Of a stretch of 64,000 nt of DNA, positions 48,230-59,275 are shown piece by piece. Below the pieces are notes generated by a model that saw only the letters and a list, made by a program, of their open reading frames with translations, had not been told where the DNA came from and searched no databases. The translations under genes were made by a program, and so were the position numbers. Origin of the DNA: Chrysoperla carnea (taxonomy: Eukaryota; Arthropoda; Insecta; Neuroptera; Chrysopidae); contig NC_058342.1 in NCBI RefSeq assembly GCF_905475395.1, positions 36,538,140 to 36,602,139 on the forward strand, given 5' to 3'. Each line of letters begins with the position of its first letter. Position 1 is the stretch's first letter.

Positions 48230-48447
48230 TTTTTTTATAATACTTTTTGTTTCTTCCAAATTTTTCGATAAATATCTTACAAAATTTTTTTTATACTTAA
48301 TATTTTAAAATACTCTGAAAAAATAATTCAAAATTAGTTTTTTAACAAAAAATCAAATTAAGGAATAGTACTTAGAAATCTTTCTAAAACGAAAATTTAA
48401 TATGTAGAAGTGGGGAGGGAGGCCATAAATGATCAAAATTTGTATTT

Positions 48448-48530
48448 CACACTGCCGCTGCCTGGATTCGAACCCGCAACCTAAGTCTAAATGGACAAAC
48501 AGACAAAGACCGCTCGGCCATTTAGGCTCT
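48448..48530 (-). mobile_element. SINE family A, head-only fragment
   Basis: Minus strand shows only the tRNA-like part (GCCTAAATGGCCGAGCGG to CAGGCAGCGGCAGTGTGA). The body is missing, so it is a 3'-truncated or recombined copy about 220 bp upstream of CPT2. The D-arm here is closest to a normal tRNA-Leu, but the T-stem is still mispaired. Confidence 0.75.
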
Positions 48531-49099
48531 AATATAAATTATTATCCTCTTGAACGTTAAACGAAAATTCGATTGTTTAGAAAATTAAAATATTTTATAA
48601 AAATATCGAAGGGAAATTTTTTCAGCGCAAGTTTAAACACAATTTTTCTCTATAATAATTATAATACTTAAGAAAAACTAAAATGTTTACTTTCTAAATC
48701 ACATAATTTTATTTGATTGGAAAATTTTAAATCAATAATAAATTAAATAAATAATCGAATTAATTTAAAAATAGAAAATAACGTAGATTTAGTTGCATAT
48801 CAATGAACTTTTTATAAAAGTGAAAGTTGAAATGAAAATTCAATAAAAAAAATTTTCATCTACGGTCCTGAATTTTTTATTTATATATGGTAAATAAAAA
48901 TTTAATTGTCCTAATTAATAAATTTTTAAATTTAATTATCCCCATAAAAAAAAAACGAAAAAAAAAATTTTACCTCCGATTTTTAGTCACGGGCCAAAGG
49001 GCACTTTTTTTTTTTTAAATAGATGCACGATTTCAAATTAGAACTAAGTAACATCAATTTTTGTTTAAGTATGAGTTCTAGTCAAGTGTTATTTACACT

Positions 49100-49655
49100 T
49101 TTAATGTAATAGTCTTGTTCAGTAGATAAAAAGCGTGATCGTTGAATCGTTCTCTTTGTAAATTTAGCACCCGGTCATGGAGGTTAGAGAGAAGGAGAAC
49201 GATCGTTACGCGGTAAAGCATTAGAAAATTTGTAGAATATATAGTTTATTTTTCAGCCACCAGCCGCGCTGTCGTCGATAAGTAGTATCTGTGAAGTTAG
49301 CTGTTTATGAGTACAAGTAGCATGAAGTTAGTACCATTCAAATTTATAAAGTAGAATAGATAATTTATAATTTATTCATTAGTAACTAATAATAATAATT
49401 AATAATAATTGCATTATTTTTTTTTATATACACGTATATTAAACGTTGATAGATCATTTGAAATTAGCGCGCTTTTAATGAGACAACTTAGCGATCCCAG
49501 CGCCTCACTTATTTTGTCCATATTTTGGGGACAATATTTTCTATAGCGATCGTTCTCCTTCTTTATAACCTCCATGGTGTATGAGTGTGTTAAATTCACA
49601 GAGAGCAATGTTCGTCCATTTCTTTTTATCTACTAAACACGACCAACTGATAGAC
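49100..49655. mobile_element. Long-TIR element, ~550 bp (FB3)
   Basis: Inverted terminal blocks at about 49107-49215 and 49548-49650 share the GAGAACGATCG / CGATCGTTCTC core and, outwards, the GTAGATAAAAAG / CTTTTTATCTAC stretch. The interior of about 330 bp has no significant frame. I could not fix the target duplication. Confidence 0.65.
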
Positions 49656-50261
49656 AAAGATCAATAGATATGACTTAAGTGACATGTGACGGAATACGAG
49701 TATAGTTGACAATAATTATAAGCACTATTTGATGGCTTATGTTTAGGTTAGGTGACTTATTAAATATTTATACTACACATATCATATTTTTTTAATATCA
49801 ATAAATTAATGAATTTTAATAAACATTTTGCATTAATTATGGGGGAACAAAGAGTTATTGTTTATTGCAATCAAAAAAGTTATGACTTAGACTCTATGAT
49901 AAGCCAATATGGATGTTTAAAAAACTATTTTGATATTAATAAAAATTATTACCTAGTTAAACTTACTTAAAAATCTTTCAATTTGTAACACATAATATTA
50001 AATTTGTTTTATTAATAATAATTATTTAATTTTAATTGTAATCGTAAATATGACTAGAGAACTTCATGTCAAAAACAGCTGTTATATGCACCCAACAATT
50101 CACGGCCACTTTGTCTTCCATTAGTGTACTTAACTTGATGAGTTAAGAGAGTTTTTACTGTAGCGCTCCCATTGTACGCAACTATTGTATTGTAACTAAA
50201 AACATTTAGTTTGAGGCAATCACAATACCTCCATATACAAAGTATCTTTTTCAAAAGATTA

Positions 50262-50625
50262 ATCGTTCGGGAGCGAAGTATATCAGAAAAGATGGCTGTG
50301 AAATATTTTATAATGATTATTTTTACAGAAATCTGTAATTTATGGTAATGTCAAATGATTACTTTTACAGAAATCTGTAATTTATGGTAATGTCAAATGA
50401 CTACTTTTACAGAAATCTGTAATTTATGGTAATGTAAAATTAAATTAATTTTTAATTTTATTTTTTATTAATATATCTTTATAAATTATATCTCATGTGT
50501 TATTCTGAAGTATGAGCTATATTGCTGTACAGTTTCATTAAAAACCATTCGCTAGTTTTAGCGTGAAAGCGTAACAAACAAACAAACAAACATGCTTACT
50601 TTCTCATTTATAATATATAGAGATT
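50262..50625 (-). repeat. R3 element with a three-unit minisatellite
   Basis: Same left and right parts on the minus strand. The interior holds three ~46 bp units (about 50315-50445) with the palindromic core TTACAGATTTCTGTAA. Confidence 0.7.
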
Positions 50626-51504
50626 ATAGTTTTGCGAAGACATCGTGTTACAAGCCACCCAATTTTATATTAAAAAATAGCAGAAAATGCTATTTAAAAA
50701 ATTTCTTTGCTAATTTTATGCACATGACTGAAAAAGTTAAGGTAATATTGTATACTGTACATGGCGGTAACACGTTGAAAAAAAACTATTTGTTGTGAGG
50801 AAATAATTTTTTTTATCAATGTTGATAAATGTATAATTTATGGCCCAGCTTATCAATTAAAATTGTTTATGAAAAAAAATATTCACAATCATTTTTGTTT
50901 TCAAAAGGAATTTATCAGTGAAATCGGATCTTTATTAGTCTAAAATCTAAAACTAAATAAATGAAAAAATGTGATTTGGGCATTATTTTTATTACTTTAC
51001 CTGTGTTCATTTGGGGTTTGGTCACATTTTTGTAAATAATTTGGGCACTAAAGTAAATATTTTTTTAACATATTTGGTCTTACCTGTGTAAATTAAGAAT
51101 TTAGAGGTTTAAACCCTTTTTTAATTAGACCATATTTTATTTATGATTTAGACTGGCTACAATCTTATAAATTGTCCGACCATTGAGAATTATTAAATTA
51201 TTTATTATTATAAAAGTAAAAGATTTTTCTGCCCTCTTTGAACAAAACGCTGTATTTTTAGAACAGAAAATTTTGAGATAGAAGTATTTAAAATTTGTCA
51301 CGGAAAAACCTTGAAACTCGAGATACGATTATATTTAACGTGGTAAATCTAATAGAAAAAATAAACAAAATCAAATCAAATTATCTAATTTTAAAATACA
51401 AAACAAGTGAAAATAAACAATTCATTTGATTAAATTGAAACACTCTGTACATACAATTCTTCATTTTTAATAGTTTTGGAGAAAGTGGAAACTAAAGTTT
51501 TGCC

Positions 51505-51785
51505 ATAATTTGTGTTCTCATGGGAAAACAATGATATTTATGACAAAATGTTTCAAACAAAAGTTTTTATTTTTGTTTTTTCCTAATGAATATATTTCAA
51601 ATTTAAACTATTTTATCTCTTGTGGTTTAAATGATGGGTCCTCCCGATTGATCTATGCCCATTTACGAACTAAAAGTCCCTTTTTACGTCCAAAGCACGC
51701 TATCCACAATTTCTCTTCGATATCTTTTTTCATTTTTGTGCTATCGTATTTACGAACAGACGAAGTAGACTAATTAAGCCATTTT
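51505..51785 (+). repeat. Rep-A element, diverged copy
   Basis: Recognisable CAAACAAAAGTT, ATCTCTTGTGGTTTA, GGGTCC and GAACAGACG blocks at lower identity. An 87-residue frame is open here by chance. Confidence 0.6.
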
Positions 51786-51899
51786 ATAAAAATCGACCTC
51801 TCCCATTTGGCCATTCTGGCACTTTGTTCTTTAATCTCTGAATATATGAATTGAGAAACTTACCTGAACATAGGGCTGTCCAAAATAACTGAAAATAAG

Positions 51900-52190
51900 C
51901 GATTTCATGAACTTATTCAAAGGAAAAAAAAAAAAAGAAGGTTTCTGCATCTGGTTTAAGACCCTACTAACGCACAGTCTCAAAAGTGCTAGGGTAGCGT
52001 TAACTAACGCTATGTATACATAAATAAACGATTTTTGGCCAATATCTCGGAAACCATCAACTTTATGAAAAAAAGTTTATTAATTAACGCATACAGTGAG
52101 ACTGGGCGTTAGTAGGGTCTTAAACAAGATGCCGAAAACTTCCTTTTTTTATTTTATTTTTTTTTTTGGCTTTGAATAATTTCACGTAAA
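51900..52190. mobile_element. Foldback element with ~90 bp inverted arms (FB2)
   Basis: Left arm contains TTTAAGACCCTACTAACGC and right arm its inverse GCGTTAGTAGGGTCTTAAA. Pairing extends outwards through CTTATTCAAAG / CTTTGAATAA. The centre is unrelated. Confidence 0.75.
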
Positions 52191-53109
52191 TACATTATTT
52201 TGAGCGGACCAATAAGGAAATTTTGGGCAGTTTGGGCATGGGATAAATAAAACGACATAATTTTTTTTTTATCGAAAGTAATTATGTATTTTAACAATAA
52301 GTGATATAAATATCAGAATAATAAGGCAGATGTAATTACAATCTGCGGCACATGTAACGATTAATTTAGTTTTTGTATTGTTGAGCAAACGCTAATATTG
52401 ATTTTTGAATTTGAAATATGCAAAAAATGTCGAGAAAGATTTCTTTAATTGTTTTTTGAAAGCATATCATTTTTTTTAAGTATTCTTGGAAACATTTTTT
52501 TTTTTGATTTTTTTTTTTTGGAGAAATATTGAATCAATTTGAAAATTTGTGTGTGTTGTCAATGATTTTGATTTTTGTGTGTGTTGCATTGGCTTATAAT
52601 GAGCCGTCTCCCAGTAATCGGCCCATTTACAAGTCAAGCAATAATGTTTTGGTATCCATATTCCACATTATTGCAGAGAAAACAGTTTTATTTTGATCAT
52701 CTTCTGTTCAAAAGTGTTCAATATACTGCACTCGATTCCATTTCTTCATCACTGTAATAGGCGCCTTTATTTGTTTATAAACAAGAGATGGTGTTACATG
52801 AACAGTTTCATTTGAAAGGTCTCTCACAAAATATGCACTTGCTTCGATCACAATTCACTTTAACCCTTAACTGCACATCGTTAGATCAGTTATATAAATA
52901 TAGCCCAATCATTTTCAAAACTATATTATTTTTAATTCGACCCGGCAAAATCATATTTCCCTTTTGATATTTGTAGAGCAGTCTTAAGATCCTAGAGCAA
53001 CCCATCCTAGGTACATGAAAGGAAAGATCAGAATTATATTTAGATTGTTCCCCTTTTATATAAACCCCCGGTTTATGGTATAAATTCCCGGAAGTGTAGC
53101 CCAGGAATA

Positions 53110-53500
53110 TTCTACAGTTTATAAAAGCTGTAAGGCTTTGGAGCACCTTTGAAGCAAAGGAGGAGCAATAGATCAAACTGATCGCAGTACAAAAGTCTTC
53201 TAAGACTTGCTCCTAGCTTAAATGTTTCAGATTCAGAATGTTCGGGTCCGAAATCTTGGATCCATCTATCCTGGGAGAGATCCCGACTGAGAAGCTTTGG
53301 GATTTCTGCGTTGCGTCTGGCCTCGACAGAATCCTTTAGCTTCATCTGATTTTAATCGCGCCTCCTACCCGAAGACGTGTCGTCTTCAGGTGGCAGGTCG
53401 TTCTCAAGGAGGGCACAGATTACTCTTGGTCTAGGTGCTAGGGACCCATTTACGGTACCCCCCTTATTGATCCCACGATGTCAGTTAAGAATTAATGTAT
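53110..53500 (+). mobile_element. Non-LTR retrotransposon family 2, region downstream of RNase H
   Basis: Plus strand shares TTGGATCCATCTATCCTGGG, the following GAGAAGCTTTGGGATTTCTG and the CGCGCCTCCTACCCGAAGAC stretch with the IQSEC- and CPT2-intron fragments and extends them. It lies just beyond the 3' end of the short TEH gene, in the opposite orientation. Confidence 0.65.
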
Positions 53501-53558
53501 ATAAAAATTTAAGGCAGAATTTAATTCGAAATAGAATTTATAAAAAAGTCACAAAGTG

Positions 53559-53564
53559 TTTATT
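53559..53564 (-). terminator. AATAAA polyadenylation signal of the short TEH gene
   Basis: Canonical AATAAA on the minus strand about 50 bp after the TEH stop codon at 53612. No better hexamer lies between. Position relative to the stop is plausible for a compact 3' UTR; cleavage site not visible. Confidence 0.5.
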
Positions 53565-53611
53565 TTGTGAGTTTGCAATAAATAGAAAAGTTTGTAAAAA
53601 ATGATAAATGC

Positions 53612-54397
53612 TTACTCGTCTTTTGAAGGATATTTGGCAGCATAAATTTTGTTACATGTTCTTCCACATCCAGGACAATACCAATAACTGAGTACACCAA
53701 TCGACACCCCAAATAATACATTTGGTATAATTAATGATAGGACAAGATGTCGCAGATTGTCATCCCAACTATATCTTGCAACAACCGTTTCTGGATATGT
53801 CCGACTATAATAGCATGGAAATTGTTTACCCAAATTATTATAACCATATTTCTTCGCGAATTCCGTACAATTAACACGCGGTGGATAACCACAACCTTCC
53901 GTATTAACAAAGAATCGTGTATCCCCCACATCCCATTCCACAGTATCCAAATTTCTTTCCTCCGAATTCTTAATCCATTCACTATATGGAATTTTCGTAT
54001 AATTGACAAGTATTTGGTGACATTTAATTGCGGCATTCGTACAACCCTCTCGACACGAAGACCATGAACAATTACGTAATCCTTCGGCATAAACATGATC
54101 GACTGCCATACAAGTGACAGGTTCTGGTTCGTAATTCGCTAAGATTGTTGTAATCGCTGGATCGACCACGAACGGTATTAAAAACATGAACGCAAAAACT
54201 GATAGTACAGCAGTGGTACCCAAACAAAGCGATGTATAAAATTTCGCTTTTTCAATTAACGATACAATCACTTCTTCTTGTGATCCCATTAAACCAGTTT
54301 TCAAACCAATACTTTTTGGTGAACTTGGAGTTGGTGAATCCAAACCACCATCGCCGGTATCACCCAAACCGCCATCGCCACCCTCTTGGGCACCCAT
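53612..54397 (-). CDS. TipE/TEH-family sodium-channel auxiliary subunit, short type (TEH1/TEH2-like)
   Basis: Single open frame of 261 residues. It has a Gly/Asp-rich cytoplasmic N-terminus, a first membrane helix at about 53-78, an extracellular loop with the family signature NCSWSSCREGCT (109-120), further cysteines at 96, 126, 169, 177 and 195, and N-glycosylation sites NYT and NCT. A second helix follows at about 217-240, then a short cysteine-rich tail (YCPGCGRTCNK). TipE-family proteins are two-pass partners that raise surface expression and tune gating of the Para voltage-gated sodium channel. The frame extends to an ATG at 54544, but those 49 residues are Lys/Ile-rich and unlike the family, so I use 54397; Met37 is a further option. 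An AATAAA (53559-53564, minus strand) lies about 50 bp past the stop. Assignment to TEH1 versus TEH2 needs a tree. No intron is needed, which is common in this family. Confidence 0.93.
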   Translation of the reverse strand: MGAQEGGDGGLGDTGDGGLDSPTPSSPKSIGLKTGLMGSQEEVIVSLIEKAKFYTSLCLGTTAVLSVFAFMFLIPFVVDPAITTILANYEPEPVTCMAVDHVYAEGLRNCSWSSCREGCTNAAIKCHQILVNYTKIPYSEWIKNSEERNLDTVEWDVGDTRFFVNTEGCGYPPRVNCTEFAKKYGYNNLGKQFPCYYSRTYPETVVARYSWDDNLRHLVLSLIIPNVLFGVSIGVLSYWYCPGCGRTCNKIYAAKYPSKDE

Positions 54398-54544
54398 TAT
54401 GATTGTTGACTCGTCGGAATCAATGATGAGGCCGGATTGATTCAATGGTATTGTCCAATAAAAAAAGTTTATTATCACGTATTTTTTAAGCAAAATTTCA
54501 GCTTTTCTATATTTTTTTAATCTACTTTCGATCTCTAATGCCAA

Positions 54545-55457
54545 ATAACATATTTAATAAAATTTGTAAAAATTAAAAACACAACAGCGCTGAATTCGAG
54601 CAGATAAAATTTCTTTAAAGGTTTTTTTTAAGGATAAAATAAGGTTAGATTTAAAGGTTTAAGGTTTTTAGGTTAAATTAGGGATAAGATTAAGGTAAAT
54701 AGGTATATTTATGTATTTTTTGTTTAATCTCTATCTCAGTAAATATATTTGCACTATAAACGAATATGCGTAGTTAAATAAATGATACATAATGTTTAAG
54801 TTTATTTTATATTTTATAATACACGCGTTCCTCTCCTGAGAGCCGGGATTCATCTCGCAAAAAATACCCGCAACCGCAAGTACTGTCCGCGAGTCTTCGT
54901 TTTTTATTACTTTGAATGTCTTTTTGCTTTTTAATATTTGGTTTTATTTTTTGTTATTGTTAGTCATTTGAATTTTAATTTGTTGTCACACGCTTGCCAG
55001 AATGCTGTTTTGAATGTTTTAGAGTTAGTTAGAGCCTGCTCCACTATACATATGGATGTGGAGTAGTACTGGAGTCTGCTCCACGTTGACGTTCTTCATG
55101 GAGTAGTCATTATTAAATTTAATTTCGTTGCAATATGGCATCTAAATATTTTAAAATTATTTAAAAATTACAAAAATGTATCGCGTTTGTCTTCTCACAA
55201 TTAAAATTAAAAGAAAAGTACGGGTTTTTGTTGTGCGATTTCAACGTCAATCCGCGAAGGATTTGTTGTTTTGGAGACACTGATGTGAAGAATGATATGT
55301 GTTGCGATTAGTTGCGATTCTTTTGTTTTGTATTTAGCGACAGATTTGAAGGTTTTTTTTTTTCGTTTAGTTTAGTCACAAATTTTTTGGAAATCAACAA
55401 AGAACGTGAAGAATCAACAAAGTAGAAGTTACGATTTTTTTTGTTGTATTTAGTGCA
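54545..55457. other. Spacer between TEH genes
   Basis: Upstream of the short TEH gene (on the minus strand) and downstream of the unassigned exon. A block at 55034-55105 repeats CTGCTCCAC twice. May hold promoter or UTR sequence; nothing definite. Confidence 0.4.
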
Positions 55458-55574
55458 TTAAGGGCGATTTGAAGCAGCGTGCGGAACTGGCTCTAGGCGG
55501 TGATATTCAATCGTCGTCTCGGCTCGAGAATGTACCTTCTCGATGAGCCGGGCTCTCTTGCAGGAGTGGAATGC
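55458..55574 (-). CDS. Unassigned coding-looking terminal exon between the two TEH genes
   Basis: On the minus strand a good acceptor (pyrimidine tract then TTGTTCCAG, AG at 55576-55575) opens a phase-0 frame of 38 residues that begins AFHSCKRARLIEKVH, passes through AETTIEYHRLEPVPHAA and stops at 55460-55458. It is much richer in G+C than its surroundings, as expected for a conserved exon. It could be an alternative last exon of the TEH3-like gene: a phase-0 weak donor AAT/GTAATG lies 5 codons before that gene's stop, and a stronger GTAAGA donor lies just after the stop. It could also belong to a host gene in whose intron the TEH genes sit, which is known for insect TipE clusters. I do not recognise the peptide. 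Confidence 0.45.
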   Translation of the reverse strand, partial: AFHSCKRARLIEKVHSRAETTIEYHRLEPVPHAASNRP

Positions 55575-56539
55575 CTGGAACAAATCAAATATACCAAATT
55601 ATTTTCCAATCAATAGTTATTCGATTATATTGCACATTTGAGATTTTCTTATCGTTTAATAGTTTTAAGTGTTTTCTGATCAAGTCTTGGAACATTCACT
55701 TTGAGATGGTTTTAATAAGTTCACTTCTTAAGTCTGACTAATTTTGAACCTTACAAAATTGAGGTTAATTTCATAAGATTGAAAACTTGGTCAAACAATT
55801 CTTAATCTTTTAAAAGGGCTCTCTTTGTTCTTTCCTCATTACAAAAAATATTGGGGACGTAACATTGGTATTCAAATTACGAATGAAATAATCTCGGCAT
55901 TTAAAAGTTCAATTTGGAAGTTTTAGGGTTGATTCCTAAGGCTAAATGAGTTTTTTAGGTCACCAGAAGATGATATTTTAGGTCACCAAGTGAAAGGTAT
56001 TAAATGAAAGCTCTTTGGAATAACTAAGAAAACTTGGGGAAGTTTATATGGAAATTGAACGATAATTATTAGAATTAAAAAATTTTTGATAAAAAACTAA
56101 ATATGCACTCTCGAAAAGTTGAAATTTTTGTTTGAGGAACAAAAAACTGTGGTACGGAACGCTGATTGTCCAAGTAGATACAAACTAACAAATTAGCGTA
56201 TACTTTTATATATACGTTCGATTAAAAGAATGAGATAGAACCTGCCCTAATTCGTTCATCGAACTTTCTGAAAATTTCGAGAATATTCTACAGAAGTCTA
56301 TGAAAGTTTCTGAGCCATTCTAACAAGGAATTGTTTTGCAACGTTCTATAGAGCCTTGCCTAAAACTCTAGCATAAAAAATAAATGAAAAAATGTGCTGA
56401 AAAACGCTTCTAGTACATTTTTCTAATTTGTTTCTCACTCGATAAAAAATCCTCCAATGTACGAGAATAAAACATTGATATGGAAGTAATTCTAAAAGAA
56501 AAAAATTATCAAAAAAAAATAGTTCTTACGTGATGGATC

Positions 56540-57898
56540 TCAGAGTGCCATTACATTATCCCCCCCACCACCACCGTCAGCTAAATTATTTGAGGATGCA
56601 TTTTTATCAGTGGGTAAAATGGTGTTGGCACCAGCGCACCCTTTAAATCGCATTTTTGCATCATCGCCCACAACAATCGAACGTTGGCATAAAATAAGTG
56701 TGAAACATGATATTATAAACAAACAAGTCGGTACAATCGCTGCAAATAAGAACTGATGATAGGTTGTGATTAAATCGAATCGTGCTACAACCTTTGTGGT
56801 ATCTGTGTCAGAAAAAAAACATGGAAATCGTGCCCTTGCATTATGATCAGTGCCATCTTTACCATACTCCCTTAAAAATTCCTTGCATTCGTCCATTAAC
56901 GTGTTTACACATCCCTCCATGTTAATTAGTAGTTTGCTATCGTTTGCGATTAATAAATCGAGTTCTGGCGGTGCAACTTTTCTTGTCGGATCTAATGGAA
57001 TTGGATTGGTAACACTTAAATAACTTAAATATGTAAAGTTTGTTAAATCGCTTAAAGTGTTTGTTTCGAGAAGCGATCCATTTATACAATCGTCAGCGAT
57101 TACTCCATTTGTTGTGTTTTGAATGTTGTAACAGGAAGCCATCATAATTGTACCGGAAGTATCGTTCCACACTTCTGTCCCTGTATCTAAATCTAATGCT
57201 TTTTGACACTGAGAGAGGTAAACCTTATCGCCACTTAACAAAATCACATTCTTATTACGGGTTGGGATATCTACACATCGACGATCACAATTATACGGGG
57301 TTAAAATCCGTTCACACGTCCCTCGATTACAATTAAACAACCCCTCAATATCCGCACAATTAAATTTACCACGTCTTCCCGAACACTTTAACGGAGCGTC
57401 AGTATCCTTAAATATACACATAAACGCATCCGTGATATTTATACACATCCCTTCGGTACAATTAAAGGTACCTGTCAAATTTTTACACTCATCCGTTATG
57501 CACCGATTTTTCTTCGCATTCTCCTGATCGATCCCATAACATGTTTTATTCGCTGCATTCGTACAATTTGCCAGAACTATGTTGGAGCCGTTGTTACGAA
57601 GATTCACATAGATTTTCATACATGCTCCCGAAGTTTTACTCAAGCACCATTCACCACAAGAACCCCAATCACATGTATCGGAACTTACGGCTCGTGTTGT
57701 TGTACACATTGCGGGAACTTCGGATATACCAGATTCGAATGCACGAATTGAGGGCATATAAATTGCTACGGTTAAATATACCAAAGCAACACTACTTAAC
57801 ACTGCAGTCATTTGACAAACACAAATCGTTCCACAAATTTTTCCATCTTGTGGTGGGATTATTAAATCTTCCACAGGTACTGGTTTCTGTTTCGGCAT
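56540..57898 (-). CDS. TipE/TEH-family sodium-channel auxiliary subunit with cysteine-rich loop (TEH3-like)
   Basis: Uninterrupted frame of 452 residues. Membrane helices lie at about 24-48 and 382-404, with a long extracellular loop between. The loop opens with a variant of the family signature (CDWGSCGEWCLS, 76-87) and closes with the conserved block MEGC...CKEFLREYG...ARFPCFFS (327-363). Residues 120-208 hold a cysteine-dense insert with two copies of a module with identical spacing (C138/147/152/161 and C181/190/195/204). Many N-glycosylation sites are present. The C-terminus is Gly/Asn-rich (GGGGGDNVMAL). The product is expected to assemble with Para sodium channels. The large cysteine insert sets it apart from TipE and short TEH proteins and suggests TEH3, though I assign that subtype only moderately. 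It lies about 2 kb upstream of the short TEH gene on the same strand. A GTAAGA donor-like site follows its stop codon, see the unassigned exon at 55458-55574. Confidence 0.92.
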   Translation of the reverse strand: MPKQKPVPVEDLIIPPQDGKICGTICVCQMTAVLSSVALVYLTVAIYMPSIRAFESGISEVPAMCTTTRAVSSDTCDWGSCGEWCLSKTSGACMKIYVNLRNNGSNIVLANCTNAANKTCYGIDQENAKKNRCITDECKNLTGTFNCTEGMCINITDAFMCIFKDTDAPLKCSGRRGKFNCADIEGLFNCNRGTCERILTPYNCDRRCVDIPTRNKNVILLSGDKVYLSQCQKALDLDTGTEVWNDTSGTIMMASCYNIQNTTNGVIADDCINGSLLETNTLSDLTNFTYLSYLSVTNPIPLDPTRKVAPPELDLLIANDSKLLINMEGCVNTLMDECKEFLREYGKDGTDHNARARFPCFFSDTDTTKVVARFDLITTYHQFLFAAIVPTCLFIISCFTLILCQRSIVVGDDAKMRFKGCAGANTILPTDKNASSNNLADGGGGGDNVMAL

Positions 57899-58929
57899 CT
57901 TTTATTTATTTATGTTTTTTATTAAGAATTTCAACTTTTCAAATGTACATATTTTTTTCAAATGTTTTTCTCGAAGTGTACACAATGGTATTAGATTGAG
58001 AAACTAGAAAGAACTAGAATGGTGTGTCTGTAGAACATACAGCGCATACTCTCAATGAAAATCACCCTCAACCCCGTTTTTCATACACAACAACAAATAT
58101 ATATGCTTGCTATGAATCAATATTCATGCTAGTGACGTCATACTATTTGAAAATGTTATAAAGGTCGTTTAGGAACAATGCGACAACAAATTTTTATTAG
58201 AAATTTTTGTACTTAAATTTTATATAAAAAGCTAATCGATAAATTTTATACCGTATTATTTTAGGAAGATTGGATACAAATTATTGAATGCGATTGTACC
58301 AGGTGTGTCAGAGTGCAGGTGCGATTTCATGATCATTTTTTTTTCTTCATTTTAGTGAAGTGAAGTACACTGACAGACAAGAAAATTAGATTATTTTAAA
58401 TATACCCATTTTCTGATACTATCGGTTTTAGGAAGTTTTTTGAAATTACTACCATGAGCGTACACTTTTTGATTCTTTTTTACAGAGTGATTCAAAAATG
58501 CACTTACAAACTTTGGCCATAATTTCCCAACAGAAAAAAACCAAGTGTCTTCATCCATATAAGGGATTTTCGAGCAGCCTTGATTTAGGGTTGAAAATAT
58601 TTTTATCTTATTTTTAACTTTGATGGTAAATTTTGATATAATTTCATGAATGTAAACGAAAAATAAGGATACGATTTTCGATATCTGCTTTGGTTTTAAA
58701 AAAATTGAAAACAGGACAAACGTGGATTCAGCCCTCAAATAAGGCGATGGGCACGGCACAACACCCGAAAATCGGCCAAATGCGAATCGGATTAATAAAC
58801 CTGTAAATTGTTAGTTTGCTTACAAAAATTACATTTGTCACATTTATACTCTAAACTACTGAACCAATTTTGATGAAATTCTTACAATTTCAAATTAAAT
58901 TCAACGCTAGTATACATTTTACATTAAAT
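57899..58929. other. 5' flank of the TEH3-like gene
   Basis: Likely contains its promoter, but no TATA or initiator could be assigned with confidence. No gene seen. Confidence 0.4.
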
Positions 58930-59275
58930 AATTTTATTTGGACTCTTTACTTAGATATCAAATTCAAGCTTTTCTTTCGCGAAAGCGTTGTTAATATCAT
59001 CGATATCCAGATGTTTAGGAGAGCTATCCCGAATAACCTTTCTAGTCCCATTAAGGCACGCAACCAAGAATTTACCCCATGAAGTGTAGAAAACGATCTC
59101 TCTGAAGTCGCTACGATGGCCGAAAGACTTTCGGTATAAATCTCGGTCGCATGCTTCAATGAGATGAGCTACCGACTCCGGTAGCGCGCAATTGTTTTCA
59201 CATTCAATAGTTGATTCAATATCATGCTTGTCATAAAGATATGGGTGGATCCGCCACTGAAGCTGAATAATTCAA
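58930..59275 (-). pseudogene. hAT transposase C-terminal fragment (dimerisation domain), decayed
   Basis: Minus-strand reading gives ATSERSFSTLHGVNSWLRAL and MGLERLFGIALLNIW, the hallmark of the hAT C-terminal dimerisation region (family pattern ATSERSFS..LK....R..M...RL..L.LL.I). A frameshift then leads to LDIDDINNAFAKEK. No upstream RNase H-like core remains. Confidence 0.8.

Larger units (their letters stand above)
50626..53109. other. Intergenic DNA between CPT2 and the TEH genes
   Basis: Holds a diverged Rep-A copy and foldback element FB2. No coding evidence. Confidence 0.5.

Noticed and set aside
53731-54096. 121- and 106-residue frames overlapping the short TEH gene
   Set aside because: They are shifted or antisense readings of a clearly coding frame and show no family pattern.
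57148-57999. Plus-strand frames opposite the TEH3-like gene
   Set aside because: Antisense shadows of a long conserved coding frame.
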